Source: Clostridiales bacterium FE2011 (GTDB taxonomy: Bacteria; Bacillota; Clostridia; Christensenellales; Aristaeellaceae). Taken from it: a stretch of 64,000 nucleotides of DNA. The notes under the pieces were generated by a model. It had not been told where the DNA came from and ran no database searches. It worked only from the letters and a program-made list of their open reading frames with translations. Made by a program: the position numbers and the translations under genes. Below are positions 33,733 to 41,899 of the stretch, piece by piece. The DNA lies in assembly GCA_017569305.1 (NCBI GenBank), contig CP069418.1, forward strand, positions 3,410,001 through 3,474,000. The letters are read 5' to 3'. Within the stretch, counting starts at the first letter, position 1. The number at the start of each line of letters is the position of its first letter.

Positions 33733-34779
33733 TTATGCCTGAATGGTCCGGAAAGCGGCCGCACGGCCGAGGCGGTTCATCACCGCCAGGCCAACGCCTT
33801 CGGGAGGAATAACCTCACTGAATACGGCTTCCATATTTTCTTCATCCAGTTTACGCAGGATATCAAAGAGCCTGTGGGCAATCTCAGAAGGATCCGAGGA
33901 AGAACCGATATCATGGGGATGACAGCCTTCCAGATCCTTCACATGCTCTGAGAAACACAAAACGCAGGATTTTACCCCTTCCGCCTCCTGCTGCGCATAA
34001 AGCCTGCGGAGCAGGGGAACGACACGTTCCTCCGGCCCCTCCACAAGCGTAACAACAGCATGGGGTGCATAATGCTTATAACGCATTCCCGGAGACAGGG
34101 CTGTTTCATTTTCCCGCAGGGGACGCAGGACACTTCCTGCCACCTGTACCTCGCAGCCAAGAACACTGCTGATCATGCCGGGCGTAATTCCGCCGGGACG
34201 AAGAACCACAGGCTCGCCATGGCAAAGATCCAGCACGGTGGATTCCACGCCGACATCACACATACCACCGTCAATGATCAGGGGGATCTTTGTGTTCATA
34301 TCCTCCATGACATGGGCGGCTGTTGTGGGACTGGGACGTCCGGAACTGTTGGCTGAAGGGGCGGCAACAGGAAGGTTGCAGGCCTGGAGAAGCGCACGGG
34401 CAACCGGATGGGAGGGCATACGAACCGCAACCGTTGGAAGACCAGCCGTGACAGTATCCGGAATGGCGGGCTTTTTCGGGCAAAGGATGGTCAGCGGGCC
34501 GGGCCAGAATTGATCCATCAGCAGCTGAGCACCGTCCGGAAGATCGCAGAGCGGTTCCAGCTGTGCCTGATCATGAATATGGACAATGAGGGGATTGTCC
34601 GCAGGACGGCCCTTGGCAGCAAAAACGGAGAGAACCGCGTCACTGTCCAGGGCGTTGGCGCCCAGGCCGTAAACTGTTTCGGTCGGGAAGGCTACCAGTC
34701 CGCCGTTTTTCAGGATTTCAGACGCCAGGGCATAAGTTTCCGCTGACGGTAAAAGGAGATCTGTTTTCAAAGCAATCAC
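33733..34779 (-). CDS. tsaC: Threonylcarbamoyl-AMP synthase (Sua5/TsaC)
   Basis: 348 residues: an N-terminal YrdC domain (FPTETVYGLGANA near residue 37, FWPGPLTIL, PSANSSGRPSPT) followed by a C-terminal Sua5 domain from about residue 215 (SPGMRYKHYAPHA). It makes threonylcarbamoyl-AMP for tRNA t6A37 from threonine, bicarbonate and ATP. mtaB, which acts on the t6A product, is also in this window at 47.4 kb. It overlaps prfA by 4 bases and is the last gene of the prmC-prfA-tsaC run. Confidence 0.93.
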   Translation of the reverse strand: MIALKTDLLLPSAETYALASEILKNGGLVAFPTETVYGLGANALDSDAVLSVFAAKGRPADNPLIVHIHDQAQLEPLCDLPDGAQLLMDQFWPGPLTILCPKKPAIPDTVTAGLPTVAVRMPSHPVARALLQACNLPVAAPSANSSGRPSPTTAAHVMEDMNTKIPLIIDGGMCDVGVESTVLDLCHGEPVVLRPGGITPGMISSVLGCEVQVAGSVLRPLRENETALSPGMRYKHYAPHAVVTLVEGPEERVVPLLRRLYAQQEAEGVKSCVLCFSEHVKDLEGCHPHDIGSSSDPSEIAHRLFDILRKLDEENMEAVFSEVIPPEGVGLAVMNRLGRAAAFRTIQA

Positions 34780-35840
34780 TTCCGGTTCAGGAGATTCATT
34801 TTTTCTGTTTTTTCCGCCAGGCGAAGCGCATCAATAAAAGGTGCCAGATCGCCGTTCATGACATTGGCCGTACGGTTAACCGTCAGATTCAGGCGGTGGT
34901 CGACAACATAATCATGATTAAAGTAGTAAGTGCGGATACGGTCACTGCGTTCACCCCATCCGATCTGGTTCCTGCGGTCTTCCGCATGAGCCGCAGCCTG
35001 TTCCTCTTTAAGCCTGTCATACAGGCGAGAACGGAGTACACGAAGCGCTTTGGCTTTGTTTTCCAGCTGGCTGCGTTCATCCTGGCAGGTGACAACCAGA
35101 CCGGTTGGCAGGTGCGTCATACGGACGGCACTGTCGGTGGTATTGACTCCCTGTCCGCCGTGGCCGGAAGCATGGAAGACGTCAATCCGAAGATCCGCGG
35201 GATCGAGGGTTAACTCCACTTCCTGTGCTTCCGGGAAAACGGCAACCGTAACAGTGGAAGTATGAATCCTGCCGCTGCTTTCAGTGACAGGAACGCGTTT
35301 GACACAGTGTACACCGCTTTCGAATTTCAGGCGGCCGAAGGCTTCCGGACCGGAAAACATCAGCAAGGCTTCATTGACACCGCCCAGATCCGTATCGCTG
35401 ACAGAAAGCAGAGAAGCCTGCAGCTGGTTCCGGTCGGCATAACGCAGATACATCCGCATCAGGTCGCCGGCAAAAAGGGCGGCTTCTTCTCCACCTACGC
35501 CGGCACGTATTTCCATGATCACATTCCGGTCATCCAAAGGATCCGGAGGAACAAGCAGAAGCTTGAGATCAGCAATAAGTTTTTCACGCTGCATATCCAG
35601 GTCAGCGAGCTCCTTTTCCGCCTCAGAAACAAAAAGCGGATCGGAAAGAAGTTCCCGGTTGTCCTGAATCTGCTGTTCCACACGACGGAAAGCTTCGTAT
35701 TTGTCCACAACGGGTTCCAGGGAAGAGCGTTCCTTCAGACAGGCCTGATAGCGCGGGAAATCCTGTATGACTTCCGGCTGGGCAATCGCTTCGGACAGCT
35801 CACGATAGCGGTCTGAAAGGCTCTCCAGTTTCGTAAACAT
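34776..35840 (-). CDS. prfA: Peptide chain release factor 1
   Basis: 354 residues from MFTKLESL (start 35840, GGAGG 4 bases before). The stop-codon recognition P184-V-T186 motif, which marks RF1 rather than RF2, and the catalytic GGQ at 228-230 are present. It releases peptides at UAA and UAG. The methyltransferase that modifies its GGQ glutamine, PrmC, is encoded just upstream. An alternative start at 35867 would overlap prmC. Confidence 0.95.
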   Translation of the reverse strand: MFTKLESLSDRYRELSEAIAQPEVIQDFPRYQACLKERSSLEPVVDKYEAFRRVEQQIQDNRELLSDPLFVSEAEKELADLDMQREKLIADLKLLLVPPDPLDDRNVIMEIRAGVGGEEAALFAGDLMRMYLRYADRNQLQASLLSVSDTDLGGVNEALLMFSGPEAFGRLKFESGVHCVKRVPVTESSGRIHTSTVTVAVFPEAQEVELTLDPADLRIDVFHASGHGGQGVNTTDSAVRMTHLPTGLVVTCQDERSQLENKAKALRVLRSRLYDRLKEEQAAAHAEDRRNQIGWGERSDRIRTYYFNHDYVVDHRLNLTVNRTANVMNGDLAPFIDALRLAEKTEKMNLLNRK

Positions 35841-35850
35841 GAATCCTCCG

Positions 35851-36687
35851 TCAGGGTTTTCTTGCAAGAATCATCCTGCGGATTCCGGACAGATCCTCCC
35901 GGATTTCCACAGAGACAAAAGAATGATCAAGAAGCAGTTTTTCGACTTCAGCATCTTCGCCTTCACCGAGTTCCATCATCAGGGCTCCGCCGGATACCAG
36001 GGACCTGTATGCGTCCGGAATGATCCTGCGGTATACCGAAAGACCGTCCGGACCGCCGTCCAGTGCCAGACGAGGCTCCTGAAGGACTTCTTCCTGCAGG
36101 GTATTGCAGACTTCAGAAGGAATATAGGGCGGATTGCTGATAATCAGGTCAAAACCGGAAGCGGAAAAGCCATCCAGAAGATCATTCCGGCAGAATGCCA
36201 CGTCCACACCGAGCTGTTCAGCATTCTCAGCGGCAAGAGCAAGGGCTTCCGGGGAAAGATCCGAGCAGGTGACAAAAGCATCCGGTTTTTCAGCCTTAAG
36301 GGTAATGCCGATACATCCGCTGCCGCAGCACAGATCCAGGACACGGGAAAGCGGATGATCCCGGAGAATTTCCAGCGCCCAGTCACACAGCAGTTCAGTT
36401 TCCGGACGGGGAATCAACACTCGGGAATCCACGCGGAAAAGACGGCCGTAAAAAGGCGCTTCCCCAAGAATATACTGAAGGGGAATCCGGGAGATTCGCT
36501 GCTCAACCAGAAGCTGATAGGCTTCAGATACCCTGTAATCGAGGACAGTATCTTCATCCAGGCGCAGGGAAAGCGGTGAAAAACCCGTAAGGTGAGAGAG
36601 CAGCAAAGCGGCGTCATTCACCGGGTCGGGCACACCAGCTGCGCTGAACTGCTCTGCTGTGCGGCGGATCAAATCTCGGCACGTCAT
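35851..36687 (-). CDS. prmC: Release factor glutamine methyltransferase
   Basis: 278 residues. SAM-binding VLDLCCGSGCIGITL near residue 110 and the catalytic NPPY motif near residue 182 (LIISNPPYIPSEV) identify PrmC. It methylates the GGQ glutamine of RF1 and RF2. It precedes prfA by 10 bases. The N-terminal helical domain has the LLSHLTGFSPLSLRL segment. Confidence 0.94.
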   Translation of the reverse strand: MTCRDLIRRTAEQFSAAGVPDPVNDAALLLSHLTGFSPLSLRLDEDTVLDYRVSEAYQLLVEQRISRIPLQYILGEAPFYGRLFRVDSRVLIPRPETELLCDWALEILRDHPLSRVLDLCCGSGCIGITLKAEKPDAFVTCSDLSPEALALAAENAEQLGVDVAFCRNDLLDGFSASGFDLIISNPPYIPSEVCNTLQEEVLQEPRLALDGGPDGLSVYRRIIPDAYRSLVSGGALMMELGEGEDAEVEKLLLDHSFVSVEIREDLSGIRRMILARKP

Positions 36688-36690
36688 ACA

Positions 36691-37758
36691 TTACACCTCG
36701 GCATCATCGGATGTTTCGGTTTCGTTCTCAGGCTCGCTTTCTTCAGGTTCGGGCGGGATGTATCCGGGTTCAGATTCGAGATAACTGGAAAAGATCCCCC
36801 AGCCTTCAGGCGTTTTCTTAACATGTTCCGGGAAGCCGTTCAGGACGACGTTTACGGAAACAATGGCGCATTCCAGCATGGACTCATCCGGCTCACGGGT
36901 GGTGAGACGCTGCATCTGCAGGCCGGGCCACCGCAGGATACATGCGGCTTTGCTGCTTGAATGGGCAAGGCCCATCAGGACCTCATAGCTGACTCCGGCA
37001 ACAATGGGAAGCATGGCCAGGTGGAAGAGGAAACGAATAAAGAAATTACTGATAGGGACAAGCACATTCAGCACCAGGAAAAGCAGGATGCTGATGGCAA
37101 AGACGATCAGCAGGAATGCGGTACCGCAGCGGGGATGTAGACGGGAAAAGGTCTGCGCATTCGCAGGTGTCAGGGAAAGACCGGATTCATGGCAGTGGAC
37201 GGACTTATGTTCCGCTCCGTGATACTGGAAGGTTCTCCTGACTTCCGGCACAAAGCTGCAGAAGATCATATAGCCGATCAGGATGAGAATTTTAACGAAG
37301 CCGCCGATGAGCGTGTAGCCGACGGTAGGCATTCCGGTACTGCGGAGCAGGCTTTCCACACCGGCAGGCAGAGCAATGAAGAGAGCGATGGAAAGAATGA
37401 CTGCCAGAATGATGGCAAAGGCCATGACGATTTTGTCGACGCCCTTGCCAAGCTTACGGGCGAGCCACTTTTCGAACTTTGTAGGCTCCTCATCCAGCAT
37501 ACCGAGCATTTTGGTGGAGTCTTCCAGGGTGTTCATACCGTAATAAAGCATGGTACCCATATTAATGATGCCGCGGATGAAGGGTTTGCCCATCCAGGGA
37601 TGCTTATCCTTCAGCGGAACGAAAGGCGTCAGCTTGGTAACCATAGAGCCGTCAGGACGGCGGACAGTCACGGCAGTGGCCGTAGGAGAACGCATCATCA
37701 CGCCTTCCATAACAGCCTGTCCGCCAACATCGAATTTCTTTTCCTGTTCTGTATTCAT
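36691..37758 (-). CDS. DUF1385 membrane protein
   Basis: 355 residues from the ATG at 37758. The family signature GGQAVMEGVMMRSP lies near the N terminus; several membrane helices follow, then the metal-like EHKSVHCHESG and SRLHPRCGTAF motifs, characteristic of DUF1385. Function unknown, although the gene is commonly next to rpmE and prmC in Firmicutes, as here. The start is uncertain: no strong RBS lies close to 37758, and an ATG at 37782 or a TTG between them is possible. The acidic C-terminal tail (EPEESEPENETE) is disordered. Confidence 0.88.
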   Translation of the reverse strand: MNTEQEKKFDVGGQAVMEGVMMRSPTATAVTVRRPDGSMVTKLTPFVPLKDKHPWMGKPFIRGIINMGTMLYYGMNTLEDSTKMLGMLDEEPTKFEKWLARKLGKGVDKIVMAFAIILAVILSIALFIALPAGVESLLRSTGMPTVGYTLIGGFVKILILIGYMIFCSFVPEVRRTFQYHGAEHKSVHCHESGLSLTPANAQTFSRLHPRCGTAFLLIVFAISILLFLVLNVLVPISNFFIRFLFHLAMLPIVAGVSYEVLMGLAHSSSKAACILRWPGLQMQRLTTREPDESMLECAIVSVNVVLNGFPEHVKKTPEGWGIFSSYLESEPGYIPPEPEESEPENETETSDDAEV

Positions 37759-37866
37759 AGTAAGAAACAAGAGTCCTTTCATAAAAAATCAACGTTGTAT
37801 GTGTTCGACGCAAAGCCTTTTATTTCCTTTGCTTCACGCAATTTTCACATCGGCGACATCCCGTCT

Positions 37867-38637
37867 TCAGGAAAGAAAACCCATATACTCATTGAAGACA
37901 TTAAAGAGCATATCGCCTGACGCGGCAGGAAGCACCATGTCCGTGTTTCCGATGGGTTCGAACTCAAAGAGATCGGAGGCTGATGTCAGCACCAGCGCGG
38001 GAACAGCCTCATAGGAAGGGCCGAAAATCAGCTCCAGGTACGGGATGTATTTCGCGGCCTGGAGGACTTCATCCGGATCAGGTTTATTCTTCATTTTGAA
38101 TTCCAGGCTGAATACATAACCGGGAGTAATCACAAGCACATCCGCATAGATACGGATCATGCGCGCACGATTCAGCCGCAGTTCAAAGACAATTTCCCAG
38201 TCCAGGTAAGAGGAATCCATCATGCCTGACAAGTCATGAAAAAGGGAATGCATGACGCTGCGGCAGTCCAGGAAGGAATGAATCAACCCACGCTGATCAT
38301 TGAGATTGCGGCCGATTCTCACACAGCCTTCCTGCAGGGAGGCAAGCCATTCATCCTCAGGCGTATCAAGGAATTCCCTGACTGTGCCATACCAGCCGGA
38401 AAATTCATATAATCCTTCATGAACCGGAGCCTGGCGGATCAGGGCATGCCAGCGAAAGGAAGCATCCTGGAAACAGAGCTCATGCATGAGGGGAGAAGAA
38501 AAGAGGAGGTGATTGACCTGCTTCCGCTCCATGGAAAGGCCGGAAGCAATTTCCCTGGCCAACAGGCCGTCATTAACGGAGATCATGGAATATACGGCTT
38601 TTTCCTCCGGAGAAAAAGAGGGAAGTCTGAAAGCCAT
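37867..38637 (-). CDS. Winged-helix plus PD-(D/E)XK nuclease-like protein
   Basis: 256 residues, no named family that I know. Residues about 8-65 look like a winged helix (LLAREIASGLSMERKQVNHLL). The C-terminal part has a nuclease-type pattern: D166 in IYADVLVI, E179-x-K181 in VFSLEFKMK, and Q193-x3-Y197. This is the same order as in RecB-like nucleases and the N-terminal domain of DUF2075 helicases. No helicase is attached. The start has AGGAGG 10 bases upstream. It lies between DUF1385 and rpmE. Nuclease activity is inference. Confidence 0.65.
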   Translation of the reverse strand: MAFRLPSFSPEEKAVYSMISVNDGLLAREIASGLSMERKQVNHLLFSSPLMHELCFQDASFRWHALIRQAPVHEGLYEFSGWYGTVREFLDTPEDEWLASLQEGCVRIGRNLNDQRGLIHSFLDCRSVMHSLFHDLSGMMDSSYLDWEIVFELRLNRARMIRIYADVLVITPGYVFSLEFKMKNKPDPDEVLQAAKYIPYLELIFGPSYEAVPALVLTSASDLFEFEPIGNTDMVLPAASGDMLFNVFNEYMGFLS

Positions 38638-38695
38638 TCACATATCACCTCCTGTAAAAGACAGAGGAATTATAGCATAATCTCACAAAAAAAGC

Positions 38696-38724
38696 TTGCA
38701 AACGAAACACGATTATGTTAATAT
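38696..38724 (+). promoter_or_regulatory. Promoter of rpmE
   Basis: TTGCAA (38696-38701), 17-base spacer, TAATAT (38719-38724), 50 bases before the rpmE ATG. Confidence 0.65.
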
Positions 38725-38774
38725 ACTTTTTGCGGTTTAACCGCCATTGCATACGCGAAAGAGGTGAAACAGCA

Positions 38775-38975
38775 ATGAAGGAAAATATTCATCCCCAGTA
38801 TGGTAAGTGCGTGGTTCGCTGCGTATGCGGTGAAACTTTTGAAACCGGATCTACCAAGAAAGAGATGAAGGTGGATATTTGTTCCAAGTGCCATCCTTTC
38901 TACACCGGCAAGCAGAAGCTGGTAGACACGGGCGGACGTGTTGACCGCTTCAAGAAGCGCTTCAATATTGAATGA
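38775..38975 (+). CDS. rpmE: Large ribosomal subunit protein L31 (zinc type)
   Basis: 66 residues from the ATG at 38775 (AGAGGTGA upstream; the ATG at 38715 lies in the promoter). The four zinc-site cysteines are present (CVC at 16-18 and CSKC at 36-39), so this is the zinc-binding form. The [20 protein letters not shown] ending is diagnostic. Monocistronic. Confidence 0.96.
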   Translation: MKENIHPQYGKCVVRCVCGETFETGSTKKEMKVDICSKCHPFYTGKQKLVDTGGRVDRFKKRFNIE

Positions 38976-38984
38976 GTTTCCTGG

Positions 38985-39011
38985 GAGCACGCTGAAACAG
39001 CGTGCTCTTTT
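38985..39011 (+). terminator. Terminator of rpmE
   Basis: A 10-bp stem GAGCACGCTG with its complement, AAA loop, followed by a T run. Confidence 0.9.
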
Positions 39012-39031
39012 CCTTTGTCTCCAGACAAAAA

Positions 39032-39059
39032 ACCGGTCCGGCATGACTGCCGGACCGGT
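39032..39059 (-). terminator. Terminator of the putP-like gene
   Basis: A 12-bp stem (39032-39043 with 39048-39059), 4-base loop; a run of A on the plus strand (39027-39032) gives the T tract on the minus strand. Confidence 0.88.
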
Positions 39060-39079
39060 ACTGTATAAAACCAGATGTT

Positions 39080-40576
39080 TTACTCGATGGCATCGGAGGT
39101 CGCATAATCATAGAGATCGAGGACTTCCTTTTTGGGTTCCTTATCGAGCAGGGCGACAACCACCGCGACGATGAAACCGACGATGAAGCCGGGGATGATT
39201 TCATAGAGGGTAAAGATGCCGTTGTATCCGGCAGTGGCGGCGGACAGGCGGGTGTTGATCACGAGCCAGGTAATGTCCACAACAGCGCCGGCGGCGATAC
39301 CGGCAACAGCGCCCTTAAAGGTGAAGCGCTTCCAGAAGAGACTCAGCAGGATGGCCGGGCCGAAGGCAGCGCCGAAGATACCCCAGGCATTCTCCACCAG
39401 ATCCATGATGCTCTTGCTTCCGGGATCAGAGGCGATGATAACCGCAACAACCGCGATGATCAGCACGACGATCCGGCCGGCCCAGAACATTTCCTTATCG
39501 GAGGTCTTGTTCTTACGGATAACGGGCTTGTACACGTCAGACGCAAAGGCGGAAGAGGCGCACAGCAGCTGGGAATCCGCGGTGGACATGGAAGCGGCCA
39601 GGATTGCGGAGAGCAGGATGCCGGAAATAATCGCGGGGAAAATAGAGCGTACCATCTGGATGAACACGGTGGAGGAATCTCCGACTTCTCCCAGGAACAG
39701 ATGACCGATGCAGCCGGCAGCCACAGAGAAGATGATGATCAGCACATTCCAGGAGATACCGATCTTCGCGCTCTTGCGCAGGTCCTTGTCGCTGCGGACA
39801 GACATGAAGCGAATGATGATATGGGGCATACCGAAGTATCCGAGACCCCAGCCGAGGCCGGAAGCAATGGTCTTCCAGTCAGGGAAGAGGTTCCAGTAAT
39901 CAGGATTGGCAGCGCTCAGGCTTTCCATGGTCATCTGGCCCTGGCCGCCGCTGATAAGACCCAGTGCAAAGATGGGTGCAATCAGCAGGGCGCCGAGCAT
40001 CAGCAGACCCTGGAAGAAGTCTGTCCAGCAGACAGCGCTGAAACCGCCCATGAAGGTGTAGCCGATGATGATCGCTGCGGCGATATACATGGCCAGTGTG
40101 GCATCAATACCGATGACGGTGTTGAACAGGGTGCCGCAGGCCTTGACGCTGGAAGCGGCATAGATGGTATAGGCAATCAGGAAGATCACGGCACAGAGGA
40201 TCTGCAGAATCTTGCTGGAGGATTTGAACCGGTTGGTCAGGTACTGGGGAAGAGTGATGGAGTCATTTGCCGCGATGGAAAAACGACGGAGACGGGGAGC
40301 CTGGAAAATCCAGCTGAGTGCATAACCGATGGCCAGGCCGATCGCGATCCAGGCCTTGCCGATACCGGCGGCATAAATGGAGGCGGGAAGACCCATCAGC
40401 ACCCAGGCGCTCATATCGGAGGCACCGGCGGAAAGAGCGGAAACCCAGGGACCCATTTTACGGCCGCCAAGGAAGTATTCCTTTTCACCGCTGCCACGGC
40501 CCTTCACGAAGAAGTAGACGCCGATCCCGAGCATGAAGCAGAGATAGACAATGAAGACAACCAGTTCCGTATTCAT
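39080..40576 (-). CDS. putP: Sodium/proline-type symporter (SSS family)
   Basis: 498 residues with about 13 hydrophobic helices. The SSS family marks are visible: EYFLGGRKMGPWVSALSAGASDMSAW near residue 35, GLAIGYALSWIFQAPRLRRFS, and SAILAASMSTADSQLL near residue 330. The closest known type is the sodium/proline symporter PutP, but other solutes are possible. The start at 40576 (MNTELV) has only a weak RBS. The promoter region contains a 10-bp inverted repeat. Confidence 0.85.
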   Translation of the reverse strand: MNTELVVFIVYLCFMLGIGVYFFVKGRGSGEKEYFLGGRKMGPWVSALSAGASDMSAWVLMGLPASIYAAGIGKAWIAIGLAIGYALSWIFQAPRLRRFSIAANDSITLPQYLTNRFKSSSKILQILCAVIFLIAYTIYAASSVKACGTLFNTVIGIDATLAMYIAAAIIIGYTFMGGFSAVCWTDFFQGLLMLGALLIAPIFALGLISGGQGQMTMESLSAANPDYWNLFPDWKTIASGLGWGLGYFGMPHIIIRFMSVRSDKDLRKSAKIGISWNVLIIIFSVAAGCIGHLFLGEVGDSSTVFIQMVRSIFPAIISGILLSAILAASMSTADSQLLCASSAFASDVYKPVIRKNKTSDKEMFWAGRIVVLIIAVVAVIIASDPGSKSIMDLVENAWGIFGAAFGPAILLSLFWKRFTFKGAVAGIAAGAVVDITWLVINTRLSAATAGYNGIFTLYEIIPGFIVGFIVAVVVALLDKEPKKEVLDLYDYATSDAIE

Positions 40577-40612
40577 AACAACACCACTTTCCTGCGACAA
40601 TCTGACGGCCGC

Positions 40613-40663
40613 ATACTGTATACTGGATATTATTATACCCATAACATAAGGGATATACAGTAT
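40613..40663 (-). promoter_or_regulatory. putP promoter with flanking inverted repeat
   Basis: A minus-strand TATAAT (40632-40637) lies between two arms of a perfect 10-bp inverted repeat, ATACTGTATA (40613-40622) and TATACAGTAT (40654-40663). The right arm covers the position of the -35 box. This looks like an operator. It lies in the 306-base gap 40577-40882, which otherwise holds the leader of the next gene. Confidence 0.5.
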
Positions 40664-40801
40664 TTTTCATGTTCTTGCTTGTGGATTGAGGGGATTAGGA
40701 GTAAAATAATACAGTAATTATTCCATATCCCCCTGTACAGCCGGCAAATCCTATATATATCCGGGTAAAGCAATAGCGATTTATCGATAACTTTGTCCGA
40801 T

Positions 40802-40807
40802 TATAAT
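40802..40807 (+). promoter_or_regulatory. Candidate -10 box upstream of the exported protein at 40883
   Basis: TATAAT, 75 bases before the start codon. No good -35 is visible at 17 bases; TTTATC at 16 bases is weak. Confidence 0.4.
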
Positions 40808-40882
40808 CAGGATCCGCAGGGCATCCGGAGGATTCAAAAAAGCTTTTGTTCAATAAATTTATGATTATAAGGAGGAACAGCA

Positions 40883-41848
40883 ATGAAGAAATCCCTTTCC
40901 TTCATTCTGCTATTCCTGATCCTTTGTTTATGCTGCTGTACAGGTACAGCCGAGCGGAAAACAGTGGTAAAGGACAAGTATTATCTGGGCGCCATGCGCG
41001 TTGTGAAGTGCAAGGACTATGTTTCCCTGCGGGAAGCTCCGTACAAGACAGCCACCGTACTTGCCAAAGTACCGCTTGATTCCATTGTGCTGTACTGCAA
41101 CAACAACGTGGCAAAATATGCTCCGAGCAATTACAAAAAACAGGCAAAGCTGTTCATCCGCTGTGAATATGACGGGATGGAAGGTTATATCCTGAAGCAA
41201 TACCTCAAACCGGCTCCTGAAGCTGAGCCCGCTGAAACGAAGGCTTTCAACAGCATCATGAGCCGTGAGGAAATCATCGGCAACGGATCCATCGCCCTGG
41301 ACTGGAAAGAATTCAATGTTGCCGTACTGGCGGCCTACGAGGTTATGCCCGAAGGCAAAGACAGCTGGGAATACCTCAGGGTCGGATGCTTTATCGATGA
41401 CCAGCCGATCTGGGGCTATACTGAAGGTGTAAAACAGACCGGCCAGTTCCGGAATCTCCGCGCTTTTATGGGCGGAACGGAAGACGAGCCGCAGGTTTAC
41501 GTCTATGACGCACAATATGGGCTGATTATGCTGGACCTGATGGACGGCATTGAGATGTGGACACTGATGGAAAACGTATGCTCCTTCGGAGACGCAGCGA
41601 TTCATACAGTGGATACGGATTCGGGAAACATGTATATTGCAGGGACTGACGGTCCGGCACCTATCGCAGTCAACTGCGACGGATATGTGCTGTGGCAGTC
41701 TGAAATCGAAGATCCGGACATCTACGGTCCCTATGAGATCCTGCTGAATCCCTATGACATCCAGGTGAACTATGAGAGCGGGAAGACCGTCAAACTGGAT
41801 TACAATACCGGCGCGGTGATTGACGTCACAGACCTGGAAGCATATTGA
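40883..41848 (+). CDS. Exported protein with an SH3-like domain, unknown function
   Basis: 321 residues. The signal peptide has a cysteine-rich end (LCLCCCTGTAE), so lipid attachment is possible. Residues about 35-110 look like an SH3b domain (VSLREAPYKTATVLAKVPLDSIV ... GYILKQYL). The remainder carries strands like YVYDAQYGLIMLD, MYIAGTDGPAPIAVNCDGYVLWQ and VKLDYNTGAV that suggest a partial beta-propeller. Role unknown, probably at the cell surface. GGAGGAACAGC precedes the ATG. Composition is like its neighbours. Confidence 0.75.
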   Translation: MKKSLSFILLFLILCLCCCTGTAERKTVVKDKYYLGAMRVVKCKDYVSLREAPYKTATVLAKVPLDSIVLYCNNNVAKYAPSNYKKQAKLFIRCEYDGMEGYILKQYLKPAPEAEPAETKAFNSIMSREEIIGNGSIALDWKEFNVAVLAAYEVMPEGKDSWEYLRVGCFIDDQPIWGYTEGVKQTGQFRNLRAFMGGTEDEPQVYVYDAQYGLIMLDLMDGIEMWTLMENVCSFGDAAIHTVDTDSGNMYIAGTDGPAPIAVNCDGYVLWQSEIEDPDIYGPYEILLNPYDIQVNYESGKTVKLDYNTGAVIDVTDLEAY

Positions 41849-41857
41849 ACAAATAAT

Positions 41858-41889
41858 AAGAAGGAGGTCGAATGACCTCCTTCTTTCTT
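41858..41889. terminator. Bidirectional terminator between the exported protein gene and ppaC
   Basis: A perfect 12-bp stem AAGAAGGAGGTC with its complement and a 4-base loop, flanked by T-rich sequence on the right and A-rich sequence on the left. Confidence 0.88.
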
Positions 41890-41899
41890 ATGCTCATTT

